From positions 209,989-273,988 of the forward strand of contig JAGHIE010000001.1 in assembly GCA_017887325.1 (NCBI GenBank): 64,000 bases of DNA, in the 5' to 3' direction. Positions 19,606 to 27,219 of this stretch are shown here, one piece after another. The DNA comes from Oscillospiraceae bacterium (lineage in GTDB: Bacteria; Bacillota; Clostridia; Oscillospirales; Ruminococcaceae). A program made the translations under genes and the position numbers. The first letter of the stretch is position 1; each line of letters starts with the position of its first letter. The notes below the pieces were generated by a model. It saw only the letters and a list, made by a program, of their open reading frames with translations. It searched no databases and was not told the DNA's origin.

Positions 19606-20775
19606 ATGAATTATTTAAAGCGTACTTGGTGCGATATAGATTTAAACTGTTTAAAGTATAACATAGAACAAATTAAAAGTATAGCAAAAAAAGAATTGTT
19701 TGCAGTAGTCAAAGCTAATGCTTATGGACATGGTGATGAATTTGTTAGTAAAACATTGCATGATTGTGGAATAAAATATTTTGCTGTATCAAACTACAAT
19801 GAAGCAAGAAATTTGAGAAGCTTCGGAATTACAGGAGAAATATTAATATTGGGACATACTCCATGTGAATATGTTAATGATATGATAAAATACGATATAT
19901 CTCAAACTGTTTATGATATAGATTATGCTAAAAGTTTAAATTCACACATAAAAGAAGGTAAGCTAAAAGTACATATTAAGATTGATACAGGTATGTGTAG
20001 AATAGGATTTTTGCAAAATGAAGTTCATGATGCGTATAATGAAATAAAACAGCTCTATACTATGGATAAATTTGATATTCAAGGTATATTTACTCATTTT
20101 TCTTGTGCTGATAGCTATAATGAACAAGACGAGGAGTTTACAAAAAGACAAATAAATAGATTTGATAAAGTATTAAAAGATTTAGAAGATAATAATATAA
20201 AAATTCCTATAGTACATACTCAAAATAGCGCAGGTATAATAAACTATGACTGTTCTGGAAAATATACACATGCAAGAGCAGGTGTAGCTATGTATGGATT
20301 AAAGCCAAGTGATGATATAAATCCTGATATAAAACTTAAACCTATTTTATCAATAAAGACAACTGTTGCTATGGTTAAAGAAATTGACGAGAACAGTGAA
20401 GTTTGTTATGGCAGAACTTTTAAGGCTAATGAAAAAATGAAAGTAGCAACATTAACAATAGGATATGCAGATGGATATTGTAGAGCTTTTTCTAATAGAG
20501 CAGATGTTCTTATTAATGGAAAGAGATGCAGAGTATTAGGAAGAGTTTGCATGGACCAAACAGTAGTTGATGTTACAGGATTAGATGTAAATATAGGAGA
20601 TACTGCTGTAGTGGTTGGTAAAAGTTTAGATGAAGAAATAACAATGGATGAATTAGCATTGTTAGATAACACTATCAACTATGAATTAGTATGTGGTATA
20701 AGCTGTAGAGTGCCTAGAGTTTATTATTTAGATGATAATATTATTGGGGTTGTAGATGATAGTATAAAATACTAA
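19606..20775 (+). CDS. alr: Alanine racemase
   Basis: A 389-residue PLP enzyme converting L- to D-alanine for peptidoglycan. The PLP lysine is Lys36 in VVKANAYGHG, and the C-terminal beta domain has CYGRTF and GRVCMDQTVVDVT, where the catalytic tyrosine and the carboxylate-binding residues lie. Full length. Monocistronic and followed by its own terminator. Confidence 0.95.
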   Translation: MNYLKRTWCDIDLNCLKYNIEQIKSIAKKELFAVVKANAYGHGDEFVSKTLHDCGIKYFAVSNYNEARNLRSFGITGEILILGHTPCEYVNDMIKYDISQTVYDIDYAKSLNSHIKEGKLKVHIKIDTGMCRIGFLQNEVHDAYNEIKQLYTMDKFDIQGIFTHFSCADSYNEQDEEFTKRQINRFDKVLKDLEDNNIKIPIVHTQNSAGIINYDCSGKYTHARAGVAMYGLKPSDDINPDIKLKPILSIKTTVAMVKEIDENSEVCYGRTFKANEKMKVATLTIGYADGYCRAFSNRADVLINGKRCRVLGRVCMDQTVVDVTGLDVNIGDTAVVVGKSLDEEITMDELALLDNTINYELVCGISCRVPRVYYLDDNIIGVVDDSIKY

Positions 20776-20785
20776 AATATAATTT

Positions 20786-20819
20786 AACAACTGTACTTTG
20801 TATAGGTACAGTTGTTTTT
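20786..20819 (+). terminator. Terminator of alr
   Basis: AACAACTGTAC / GTACAGTTGTT stem followed by TTTTTG directly after alr. Confidence 0.85.
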
Positions 20820-20824
20820 GTATA

Positions 20825-20848
20825 TTTTATCACTATAAAGTGATAAAA
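20825..20848. promoter_or_regulatory. Palindrome upstream of the NSS transporter
   Basis: TTTTATCAC-N6-GTGATAAAA is a perfect 9-bp inverted repeat without a T-run, 135 bases before the transporter gene. It could be an operator; no matching regulator lies nearby. Confidence 0.3.
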
Positions 20849-20983
20849 TATCTACCTTCCTTGTAGAAATAATAGATATAAGAAAAAATAGTATATATTT
20901 TCTTGATAATTTGTTCAAAAACTGATAAAATAAAAGGAAAAATCACATAAAATGTGTACTTATAAAAGGAGGGTGGCATATTT

Positions 20984-22579
20984 ATGTCGGAAAAAATAAA
21001 ATTAGAAAAACAACAAGACGGTTGGGGTTCTAAGATGGGGCTTATTCTAGCTATGGCAGGAAATGCTGTTGGTTTAGGTAACTTCTGGAAATTCCCATAT
21101 ATGGCTGCTAGTAATGGCGGTGGCGCTTTCATGATTCCTTACTTTGTTGCATTATTATTATTAGGTTTACCAATAATGATTATGGAATGGCAACTTGGTA
21201 GAGAAGGTGGACAAAAAGGAGAAAACACAATAGGACCTATGCTATATTTATATGCTAGATCCGGAATGAAGCCAAAAACAGCATTAACTTGGGGTGCAAT
21301 TGCTGGAGGTCTTTGTTTTGCCATTACATTACTTATAAATTCCTATTATACACATATAGTAGGTTGGACATTAAATTATTCAGTAATGTCTTTTTCAGGC
21401 GAATATATGGACAAGTCAAAAAATATATCTCAATTATTTGTGGACAATATATCTGACCCAATTAGAGTATTTTTCTTTTGGGTGGTAGTTTTAGTTTTGC
21501 TTGCTTTTGCAGTATCAAAAGGTATAAGTGGTGGTATTGAAAAATGGGCTAAATTTATGATGCCAACATTATACATATTTGCTATTATTCTTTTAGTTAT
21601 GGCAGTCACAACAAAAACACCAGTAAATCCTGACTGGTCAGCTCTAAAAGGTTTAGACTTCGTATGGAATCCAGACTTTAGTAAATTAAGTTGGGCGAAT
21701 ACAATGGCAGCATCTGGGCAAGTATTCTATTCTTTATCAATAGGTATGGGATTAATTTGTCACTATGCTTCTTATTTAAAGAAAGATGATGATGTTGTAG
21801 TTTCTTCAGTTGCAACAGTATCTTTAAATGAGTTTGCTGAAATTATTTTAGCAGCAACAATAGTTATTCCTTTAGGATATGCATATTTGGGAAACGAAGC
21901 ATTAACAAAAGCAGGTCCTTCATTAACATTCATCACATTGCCTAGTGCGTTTGTTCAAATGGGACAACCTATGGGTAATATAGTTGGTGGATTATGGTTC
22001 TTGCTATTATTCTTTGCAGGATTTACATCTTCTATGGCATTATACAGCTATGTTTCAACATTTATTTCAGAAACAATGGGAATATCAAAGAAAAAAGCAT
22101 CTTGGTTTATTGTTATAGCTTATTTATTTATAGGTTTACCTATAGCTATAGAAACAATTATAAATAAATCTGGAGCTACTTATTACTTAGATGAAGTTGA
22201 CCTTTGGATAGGACAATACTTCTTATTAATCTTAGGTTTAGTAGAAGTTATTATATATACTCGCTGTGTAAGTGTAGAAAGACAGTTAGAAATAAACAGA
22301 GGAGCTTTGTGGAAAGTTCCTAAATGGTTTGTAACTGTGTTATTAAGATGGATAACACCAGCATTTTTAACAGCAGTTATTGTTTTTGCAACATGGGAAA
22401 GATATAAAATGGGTGCATTTAAAATTATTTCAGACAAAGAACCATACGGTACTTTATGGATTAATTTAGCAAGAGTTATGATGATAGTTATGTTCGTGTT
22501 TGGTTGTATTATTACTAGAAGATATATAAAAAATAAGTATAGTAATGAGATAGAAAAGAATATAAAAATACAAGCATAA
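20984..22579 (+). CDS. Sodium-dependent NSS/SNF-family transporter, large subunit
   Basis: A 531-residue protein with about 11-12 membrane segments. The N-terminal signature GNAVGLGNFWKFPYMAASNG carries the sodium and substrate contacts of the LeuT fold. Such bacterial members import amino acids with sodium. It is followed 16 bases later by a 35-residue single-span peptide of the MetS type, so it is probably the large subunit of a MetPS-like (methionine/alanine) importer. Start ATG after AGGAGGGTGG. Confidence 0.92.
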   Translation: MSEKIKLEKQQDGWGSKMGLILAMAGNAVGLGNFWKFPYMAASNGGGAFMIPYFVALLLLGLPIMIMEWQLGREGGQKGENTIGPMLYLYARSGMKPKTALTWGAIAGGLCFAITLLINSYYTHIVGWTLNYSVMSFSGEYMDKSKNISQLFVDNISDPIRVFFFWVVVLVLLAFAVSKGISGGIEKWAKFMMPTLYIFAIILLVMAVTTKTPVNPDWSALKGLDFVWNPDFSKLSWANTMAASGQVFYSLSIGMGLICHYASYLKKDDDVVVSSVATVSLNEFAEIILAATIVIPLGYAYLGNEALTKAGPSLTFITLPSAFVQMGQPMGNIVGGLWFLLLFFAGFTSSMALYSYVSTFISETMGISKKKASWFIVIAYLFIGLPIAIETIINKSGATYYLDEVDLWIGQYFLLILGLVEVIIYTRCVSVERQLEINRGALWKVPKWFVTVLLRWITPAFLTAVIVFATWERYKMGAFKIISDKEPYGTLWINLARVMMIVMFVFGCIITRRYIKNKYSNEIEKNIKIQA

Positions 22580-22595
22580 GAAAGGAGCCTATAAT

Positions 22596-22703
22596 ATGGG
22601 AGATTTACATTTAGAATCAATAATATTTATGGCAGTTGTATGGGCTGGCATTTTAGCTACAATAGGCGTTTCTTTGTACACATTACTTAAAAAGAAAAAA
22701 TAA
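22596..22703 (+). CDS. MetS-type small subunit of the NSS transporter
   Basis: A 35-residue peptide, MGDLHLESIIFMAVVWAGIL then a short hydrophobic stretch and a KKKK tail: one membrane helix with positive-inside end. AAAGGAG precedes the ATG. Small subunits of this size are encoded directly after NSS transporter genes and are needed for uptake in Corynebacterium MetPS. Assignment rests on size, topology and position. Confidence 0.8.
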   Translation: MGDLHLESIIFMAVVWAGILATIGVSLYTLLKKKK

Positions 22704-22713
22704 TATTAAAAAA

Positions 22714-22750
22714 CAAAGGTTATCATAAGCTTTAGCTTTGATAACCTTTG
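22714..22750 (+). terminator. Strong hairpin after the transporter operon
   Basis: CAAAGGTTATCA / TGATAACCTTTG, a perfect 12-bp stem with a 13-base loop. It lacks a clear T-run on the plus strand, so termination may be partial. Confidence 0.55.
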
Positions 22751-22773
22751 CTAATAAAAAGGATGTGATATAA

Positions 22774-23466
22774 TTGAATAATTTAGATTTGATAGAAGTA
22801 TTGGAAGAAATAGAAGATAAAATAGCTAAGTGTGATATACTTGGAGATAAAAGGCAAAGATTTATTTCCACACTAGCACCAATAAAAGCTCAATTAAAAA
22901 CAGTGGAAATAGATGAAAAATATAATGAAGTTTATAGCTCATTAGTAGCAAAAGGAAAACAGTTGTCAGGTTTGATAAAAATAAATGCAAATCCAAAAGA
23001 GCTTAGTGGTAAAATAAATTATTATATAAACTATTTGGGTGCAGCTTATGGAGATTTTACAGGACAATCTTATAAGGTAACAAAATTTTATAGATTGTTT
23101 TTATTATGCTCAATTTTATTCTTAGTTTTATCACCACAGTTTTTAACTCCTATATTTTCTATTATTTTTATTATTCCTATATTTATGGCTATGAAAGGAA
23201 TAAAGCAAAGAGTAAGAACTGGATTTTGGTTGGGAATGCTTATAGTTCCAGCTTCATTGATGACAGGGATTATGTGGATAAGATATGCTCTATTTGTCTT
23301 AAAAGATTTTAATGGAGCTGTGATGCAAATAATGTCTACTTTTGGATTGGGTGAGCAGGTTTCAATTGTGCTTACAACAGTATTTCCTGTGCTAGGAATA
23401 GTGCTTACGATTTTAGCAGTAATTTTGTTTATATATGGAAATAAAGTAAAAAGCTTATTTATATAA
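22774..23466 (+). CDS. Membrane protein of unknown function
   Basis: A 230-residue protein starting at TTG with AAAGGATGTG upstream. The N-terminal 105 residues are soluble and helical (LEEIEDKIAKCDILGDKRQR). Four hydrophobic segments follow, near residues 108-150, 160-180 and 200-225. I do not recognise the family. Its natural terminator is the site where the 12-kb element integrated, so its 3' end now abuts element DNA. Confidence 0.7.
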   Translation: MNNLDLIEVLEEIEDKIAKCDILGDKRQRFISTLAPIKAQLKTVEIDEKYNEVYSSLVAKGKQLSGLIKINANPKELSGKINYYINYLGAAYGDFTGQSYKVTKFYRLFLLCSILFLVLSPQFLTPIFSIIFIIPIFMAMKGIKQRVRTGFWLGMLIVPASLMTGIMWIRYALFVLKDFNGAVMQIMSTFGLGEQVSIVLTTVFPVLGIVLTILAVILFIYGNKVKSLFI

Positions 23467-23471
23467 AAAAT

Positions 23472-23494
23472 GTAGTTACATAGTAAATATGTAA
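23472..23494 (+). repeat. Left 23-bp direct repeat (attachment core) of the 12-kb element
   Basis: The 23 bases are identical to 35507-35529. They begin GTAGTTACATAG and end AATATGTAA. At the right copy the sequence continues into CTAC, completing a hairpin (GTAGTTACAT / ATGTAACTAC); at the left copy this second arm is broken. The right copy therefore shows the intact mfd-side terminator and the left copy the junction. Confidence 0.85.
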
Positions 23495-23523
23495 TGTTCA
23501 TGTTTTTATATGTTTTCTCATAG

Positions 23524-23570
23524 TGCCATAACTCCAGTATTTATGCTGTATTATGGCATTTTTCTTTTTG
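23524..23570 (+). terminator. Terminator carried just inside the left element end
   Basis: TGCCATAA / TTATGGCA with a 19-base loop, followed by TTTTTCTTTTTG, 30 bases inside the element. It would stop transcripts of the host gene whose own terminator was disrupted, and insulate the element. Confidence 0.7.
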
Positions 23571-23582
23571 TATATTTTTATA

Positions 23583-23640
23583 TTTTGGTGCTTGTTTTTG
23601 CACAAATAAACACCAAATAAGCACCAAATAAACACCAAAA
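23583..23640. repeat. Left arm-type integrase binding repeats
   Basis: Three direct copies of AA(A/G)CACCAAA at exactly 11-base spacing (23608-23640), plus one inverted TTTGGTGCTT at 23584-23593. The same word recurs twice at 11-base spacing near the right end (35413-35434). Location and pattern match arm sites bound by the N-terminal domain of lambda/Tn916-type integrases. Confidence 0.6.
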
Positions 23641-23650
23641 AATTGATGTA

Positions 23651-23685
23651 AAAATAAAAAAGAACAGATTTAAAAACCTGCTCTT
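23651..23685 (-). terminator. Terminator of the small-ORF operon
   Basis: On the minus strand AAGAGCAG / CTGTTCTT (one G-U) with a following TTTTTTATTTTT, placed after the minus-strand small genes. The stem includes one AGCAGGT motif. Between it and 23766 lies a short GC-richer patch with repeated GTTCGTCCG of unknown meaning. Confidence 0.55.
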
Positions 23686-23765
23686 ATTGATATATTTTTT
23701 GTATTTTCTCGCTGTTCGTCCGTTGTTCGTTGTGGTTTAATCTCGGAGTTCGTCCGGAGTTCAAC

Positions 23766-23927
23766 TTACAACTCTTTTATATCTTGATTTAATAATTGTT
23801 TAGTATGTTCTACTGTTTCATATATATCCTCATCATCTATACAGTAAGTATCTAGCAGGTAGTTTATGTCTTGTAATAGCAATAATACACCTGCTACAAA
23901 GTCACTTGATACCTCAAATTTTTTCAT
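23766..23927 (-). CDS. Small hypothetical protein (53 aa)
   Basis: MKKFEVSSDFVAGVLLLLQD... ending in NQDIKEL, acidic and probably helical. It begins five bases after the stop of the upstream 76-residue gene, with AGGTG as a weak ribosome-binding site. Not recognised. The tight spacing and same strand support a small-gene operon of the element. Confidence 0.5.
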   Translation of the reverse strand: MKKFEVSSDFVAGVLLLLQDINYLLDTYCIDDEDIYETVEHTKQLLNQDIKEL

Positions 23928-23931
23928 TTAC

Positions 23932-24162
23932 TTAACACCTGCTTTGCAACTCTTGTGTTTTAGTTATTGTATCGTTTAGTTTGTCTGTTGCTGTATCGAT
24001 AAGAGTGTATAAAAGGTCTTGTCTTTGACAAAAGACTTCTAACTTCCATTTTCTCTCGCTATCAGTTTCTAGTGGCATACCTTCTTCCAAAAATTCTCTA
24101 GTCAACACTAGCAGGTTGCTTGTGCGTTCTAACTCAATTTGAATATCTTCTAAATTGTGCAT
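23932..24162 (-). CDS. Small helical hypothetical protein (76 aa)
   Basis: A 76-residue protein (MHNLEDIQIELERTSNLLVL ...) that looks like a helical hairpin with heptad-like spacing of hydrophobic residues. GAGGTAATAAAA precedes the ATG. No known domain recognised. It lies in the minus-strand small-gene cluster at the left end of the element. Confidence 0.6.
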   Translation of the reverse strand: MHNLEDIQIELERTSNLLVLTREFLEEGMPLETDSERKWKLEVFCQRQDLLYTLIDTATDKLNDTITKTQELQSRC

Positions 24163-24180
24163 TTTTATTACCTCTTTCTA

Positions 24181-24327
24181 CTAAAGATTTAATATATAAT
24201 TAGCTATCTTATTTTTTACTTTTGGGTTTATCTTGATTATTTTAGCTTTGTAAAGGCATCTTATAGAATACAGACAACCAAATATAAACGCTATTAATAA
24301 CAGAATAAGTATTAATATCAAAATCAT
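24181..24327 (-). CDS. Small single-span membrane protein (48 aa)
   Basis: MILILILILLLIAFIFGCLY then a basic tail (YKAKIIKINPKVKNKIAN): one N-terminal membrane helix with a cytosolic basic end. Its ATG overlaps the stop of the preceding mini-gene (ATGA) and AAAGGGGG lies upstream, which suggests coupled translation. Not recognised. Confidence 0.45.
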   Translation of the reverse strand: MILILILILLLIAFIFGCLYSIRCLYKAKIIKINPKVKNKIANYILNL

Positions 24328-24413
24328 CTTTTAACCCCCTTTACAACGACATATATAACGATTAAATCAAGCACTATCGTTATAATATCTAGTGCAATAT
24401 CTAGGTTATACAC
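24324..24413 (-). CDS. Very short membrane peptide (29 aa)
   Basis: A GTG-initiated frame with TAGGAG nine to ten bases upstream: MYNLDIALDIITIVLDLIVI then YVVVKGVKR. One hydrophobic helix with a positive C-terminus, like holin-like or type I toxin peptides. Overlaps the next ATG by four bases. Too short for a secure call. Confidence 0.35.
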   Translation of the reverse strand: MYNLDIALDIITIVLDLIVIYVVVKGVKR

Positions 24414-24478
24414 TTTTCATCACTCCTATAATATATTTATATATTGACAATGAGTTTCTAAAGGCATATACTATTGAA

Positions 24479-24496
24479 CAAGGGGTTAAGCCCCTT
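24479..24496 (-). other. Short hairpin after the 33-44 aa peptide gene
   Basis: AAGGGG / CCCCTT with a five-base loop overlaps the stop of the peptide gene at 24495. It could be a weak terminator or translation-coupling element. Confidence 0.35.
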
Positions 24497-24628
24497 ATTC
24501 AATTAGTTTTTTGATTAAGTCAACTAAACTTCCTATTAGTTGAATAATCGCAATAAGTAAGATGATTTTAGTTTCCGTTTTAACTTTTGGGGTCATCTTA
24601 CTTATTTTTTTGCCTTTTTTCGGCTCAT
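24495..24628 (-). CDS. Small membrane peptide, possible -1 frameshift at an A7 run
   Basis: AAAGGAG sits 8 bases before an ATG at 24628, but that frame (MSRKKAKK) stops after eight codons. A -1 slip in the following run of seven A joins it to a frame continuing ISKMTPKVKTETKIILLIAI and a second amphipathic stretch ending LIKKLIE, about 44 residues. Without the slip, translation would have to begin at ATG 24596 (33 aa), which lacks a good ribosome-binding site. Programmed slippage or a homopolymer error are both possible. Holin/toxin-like by shape only. Confidence 0.4.
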
Positions 24629-24659
24629 TTGTTCAACTCCTTTCGTTTGATATGGTTAT

Positions 24660-24688
24660 ATTATAATACAATGTTTAAGTACATTCAA
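24660..24688 (-). promoter_or_regulatory. Promoter of the small-gene operon
   Basis: On the minus strand TTGAAT (24688-24683), 17 bases, TATAAT (24665-24660). The spacer contains the first copy of the 17-base operator-like repeat. Confidence 0.6.
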
Positions 24689-24753
24689 TAGTGATTATAT
24701 ACAATGTTTAAGTGTATATTTTGTTTATTAATACAATGGTTAAGTGTATATTT
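24666..24753. repeat. Three operator-like direct repeats between divergent promoters
   Basis: ATACAATGTTTAAGT(GTATAT) occurs at 24666, 24699 and 24731 with start spacing of 33 and 32 bases, about three helical turns, so all copies face one side of the DNA. The first overlaps the minus-strand promoter of the small-gene operon, the third lies just before the TATAAT (24760-24765) of the ribbon-helix-helix gene. Confidence 0.65.
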
Positions 24754-24803
24754 TTGTGTTATAATATAATTGAAATAATATACATAAAAACGAGGTGAAT
24801 AAA

Positions 24804-25004
24804 ATGTCAGATAAGAAAAATACACAAGCTAGAATAGATGCAAACAATAGATACAATGCTAAAGCATATGACCGTATTAATTTAGCTGTCAAAAAAGGAG
24901 AAAAAGAACTAATAAAAGAACATGCAGAAAAGCAAGGCGAGAGTATTAATGGTTTTGTTAATAGAGCGATTAAAGAAACTATTGAGAATGATAATAGAAA
25001 ATAG
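24804..25004 (+). CDS. Ribbon-helix-helix DNA-binding protein
   Basis: 66 residues from ATG at 24804, chosen over an upstream GTG because AGGTG lies 8 bases before it. The centre reads YDRINLAVKKGEKELIKEHA followed by ESINGFVNRAI, the beta-strand plus two-helix layout of Arc/MetJ-type proteins common on mobile elements. Such proteins bind short tandem repeats as dimers; the three repeats just upstream are the obvious target, making it a likely autorepressor that also controls the divergent small-gene operon. Confidence 0.75.
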   Translation: MSDKKNTQARIDANNRYNAKAYDRINLAVKKGEKELIKEHAEKQGESINGFVNRAIKETIENDNRK

Positions 25005-25151
25005 GTGGGTCCTTATTTTAGGGGGTCATATTTCTAACTAATGGTGAACATTTTGTTCAGCGTGTTTGAGGTTTTTGAGAATATTGTAATTTATGGTGCA
25101 GTAAAACCTGCTATAAGTAATAATTAGTACAGCATATCAAATAATATAATT

Positions 25152-25186
25152 AAGGGTGTGGCATTACGCTACACCCCTTTATTTTT
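25152..25186 (+). terminator. Terminator downstream of the RHH gene
   Basis: AAGGGTGTGGC / GCTACACCCCTT stem (one mismatch) with ATTAC loop and TTTATTTTT tail, about 150 bases after the RHH gene. Confidence 0.8.
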
Positions 25187-26035
25187 GTGTTTAATCGACT
25201 TTTAGTATCTAGGTATATAATCTAATTAGTAAATACTTAAAATGCATTTGTGTTATGTTTATGGCGTGATTATGGTGTGTTTATAATAAACATTTATAAC
25301 CTGCTAGGAATAATGTTCTGTTTAGGTTATACTAATGCAAACAATTCTTGCATTAGATGATATGAACTTAATCTATCGTCGTAAATTGCGAGGTTAGAAC
25401 AATATTAACTTAGCAGGTAAATAAAAACAGACCTGCTACAATGAGCAAGTCTGAATTTTTTGCTATATAATCATTATTGAGCATGTAAAAAATATAAATA
25501 ATACCCACTCAGATAATAGCACGGCTTATATTTAAGTGTCAATAAGACTGAAAGCTGACTAAGTTGAAATTAACAACCTTTTTGTTGATGTCGGCAAAAT
25601 GGTTGTAAAAAGGTTACAAACAATAGTTGTATCCTTGATATTGGTTTCACTTTTTTGAGATACCAATAATCGTATTATTTGTACGAGTGCTATATTATCC
25701 ATTGTATTACTATTGTGATTATCAATGACATAAACTCAATAAAGATTTGTTATTAAGTTTAAAGTGTTTATTAAACACATCAGCATTATAACAATTTGTT
25801 ATACCGGTTATCACTTTAATTACATATTGTGTAAGTTAGCTTTTTTATATTTTTAAAGGTATGGTCATTTTTGACCTACCCTCTATACACCTGCTATATA
25901 AGCGTAAACAATCCTTACGCATTAGCAGGTAAAATAAAAACCCCACCTATTAATTAAAATAAGTGGGTGATAAATTTTTTATGTGATCTTATTAAAATCA
26001 AATTTGGTTTACTAAGTATAAAACAATTTTTACGT
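25187..26035. other. Gene-free structured region of the element
   Basis: No credible coding sequence. It holds nested inverted repeats: ACCTGCTA...TAGCAGGT pairs at 25299/25412 and 25889/25924, the first enclosing CTAATGCAA / TTGCATTAG (25331-25355), the second enclosing GCGTAA / TTACGC. Other hairpins are ATTGGT / ACCAAT (around 25643-25670) and CCCACCTATT / AATAAGTGGG (25945-25968). The composition suggests a replication origin, packaging site or structured RNAs. Confidence 0.5.
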
Positions 26036-26133
26036 AAAAAATCCTGCTTATAATTAAATAAGCAGGACAAATAACTAAAAATAAGGATCAACGCATGCAC
26101 CAATCCCCTAAAACCGTAAGGTTTTGTTCTACC
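26036..26133 (-). ncRNA. Candidate abiF-associated small RNA
   Basis: About 98 nt, read on the minus strand. It starts seven bases after a perfect TATAAT. It contains the hairpin AAAACC-TTAC-GGTTTT (26125-26110), a second self-complementary block GGATTGGTGC...GCGTTGATCC, and ends in a perfect terminator (TCCTGCTTAT / ATAAGCAGGA plus six T). It lies directly behind the abiF-like gene on the same strand. From memory, a structured 'abiF RNA' motif has been described next to abiF genes and proposed as an RNA antitoxin; identity with that motif was not tested. Confidence 0.75.
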
Positions 26134-26139
26134 AGCCTC

Positions 26140-26168
26140 ATTATATCATCAACCACAATATGTGTCAA
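26140..26168 (-). promoter_or_regulatory. Consensus promoter of the small RNA, inside the end of abiF
   Basis: TTGACA (26168-26163), exactly 17 bases, TATAAT (26145-26140). Both hexamers are perfect sigma-A consensus. The -35 lies in the last codons of the abiF-like gene and the -10 just after its stop. Confidence 0.85.
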
Positions 26169-27195
26169 GAACTTTTTTTAAAAAATTTAAATTGGAGTAT
26201 ACATCAGCATTTTTCTCAAAATAATCAATGTGTTTATATAGTCTTTGGGAAAAATTATCTTTTAAATTATTGTAAGTATAATGTTTTACTTTTTCACTAG
26301 TAACTATATTGTCGAAAACATACAAAACAGATACAAAATCATGTATAACTTGATTTGACATTCTTTTTCTTTTTACATAAGAAGAAACTCCTTTAATTTT
26401 AGATAGTTCACTCAATAAGCGGTGTGTAGGTTTTATTGGAGATGGTTTGGTATACCCTATATTGTTTAGTAAACAATTATTATGTGCTGCAGCATTTCTG
26501 ATCTGTCTTACAGAAAATAGACATTCTGTTATTTTGTTCATATGCTCATTTTGATATTTTTCGTAATAAAATTCTATTAACTTAACTAACTCACTAAATG
26601 AAATTAGTTCTATCACTTTCCATATAGAAATCGGTTTGTTTATATCAATAGAATTTGATAAACTATTAGTGTAGTAATTATTATTTATCTTTTTATAGTT
26701 ATCTGTACCTATATTATTCTTTATGAATCTATCTTTAAAATTAGAGTCTTTTTCAAAAAGTTCAGTTATTATACCGTACCCATCTTCACATTCATTATTA
26801 GTTAAGTCTTTTAATAACTTAACTTTCAAAAAATGTTCTATATCTACAACTAGTTTCAAAATTTCTTTTCTAAACAATGAATCCAATACAGATAATTCTA
26901 TTAGATAAGCAAACTCTAAATCTGTGTATTTTCCATCTTTTTTATGATATGCTTTGGCATAAGACTTTAACTTAAAAAAATAATTATTATTTGATAAAAA
27001 ATTCATAGCATCTTTTTTATTGGTTATATTAAATTTTATTCCTTTTTCATCACTCATATAATCAACTTGTTCTTTAATTGTAAGTTTTTCTCTATAACAA
27101 AAAGAAGATCTATAATCATCTACAAAAAAATCATTATATTCTATAAGTGTTGTACAGCTGGTACTTTGCTTTTCTTTTTCTTCTAATAATAACAC
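26149..27195 (-). CDS. AbiF/Abi_2-family HEPN abortive-infection protein
   Basis: A 348-residue protein. The N-terminal third has ITNKKDAMNFLSNNNYFFKL and GKYTDLEFAYLIELSVLDS, typical of the Abi_2 (AbiD/AbiF) family. The C-terminal half has the HEPN RNase motif RNAAAH (Arg233-His238). Predicted role: RNA cleavage that halts growth or kills phage-infected cells. It starts at GTG with GAGG upstream, 24 bases after the DUF262 gene. A dedicated small RNA follows it. The catalytic motif is intact. Confidence 0.85.
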   Translation of the reverse strand: MLLLEEKEKQSTSCTTLIEYNDFFVDDYRSSFCYREKLTIKEQVDYMSDEKGIKFNITNKKDAMNFLSNNNYFFKLKSYAKAYHKKDGKYTDLEFAYLIELSVLDSLFRKEILKLVVDIEHFLKVKLLKDLTNNECEDGYGIITELFEKDSNFKDRFIKNNIGTDNYKKINNNYYTNSLSNSIDINKPISIWKVIELISFSELVKLIEFYYEKYQNEHMNKITECLFSVRQIRNAAAHNNCLLNNIGYTKPSPIKPTHRLLSELSKIKGVSSYVKRKRMSNQVIHDFVSVLYVFDNIVTSEKVKHYTYNNLKDNFSQRLYKHIDYFEKNADVYSNLNFLKKVLDTYCG

Positions 27196-27219
27196 TAATT
27201 TTCCTCATTTCTTAATGTA

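Noticed and set aside
20825..20848. Palindrome read as a second alr terminator
   Set aside because: No T-run follows, and a complete alr terminator lies just upstream.
23583..23640. Short regularly spaced repeats as a CRISPR array
   Set aside because: The units are 11 bases with no spacers and no cas genes; integrase arm sites fit better.
23713..23762. GTTCGTCCG repeats as a coding or attachment feature
   Set aside because: Only two full copies, no palindrome or gene linked to them; left unexplained.
24666..24753. Three 33-base-period repeats as a CRISPR or plasmid iteron array
   Set aside because: Too few and short for CRISPR. They sit on promoters next to an RHH gene, so operators are more likely than iterons.
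26149..27195. AbiF-like protein as a Cas13
   Set aside because: Only one HEPN motif, 348 residues, no CRISPR array; it is an Abi_2-type protein.
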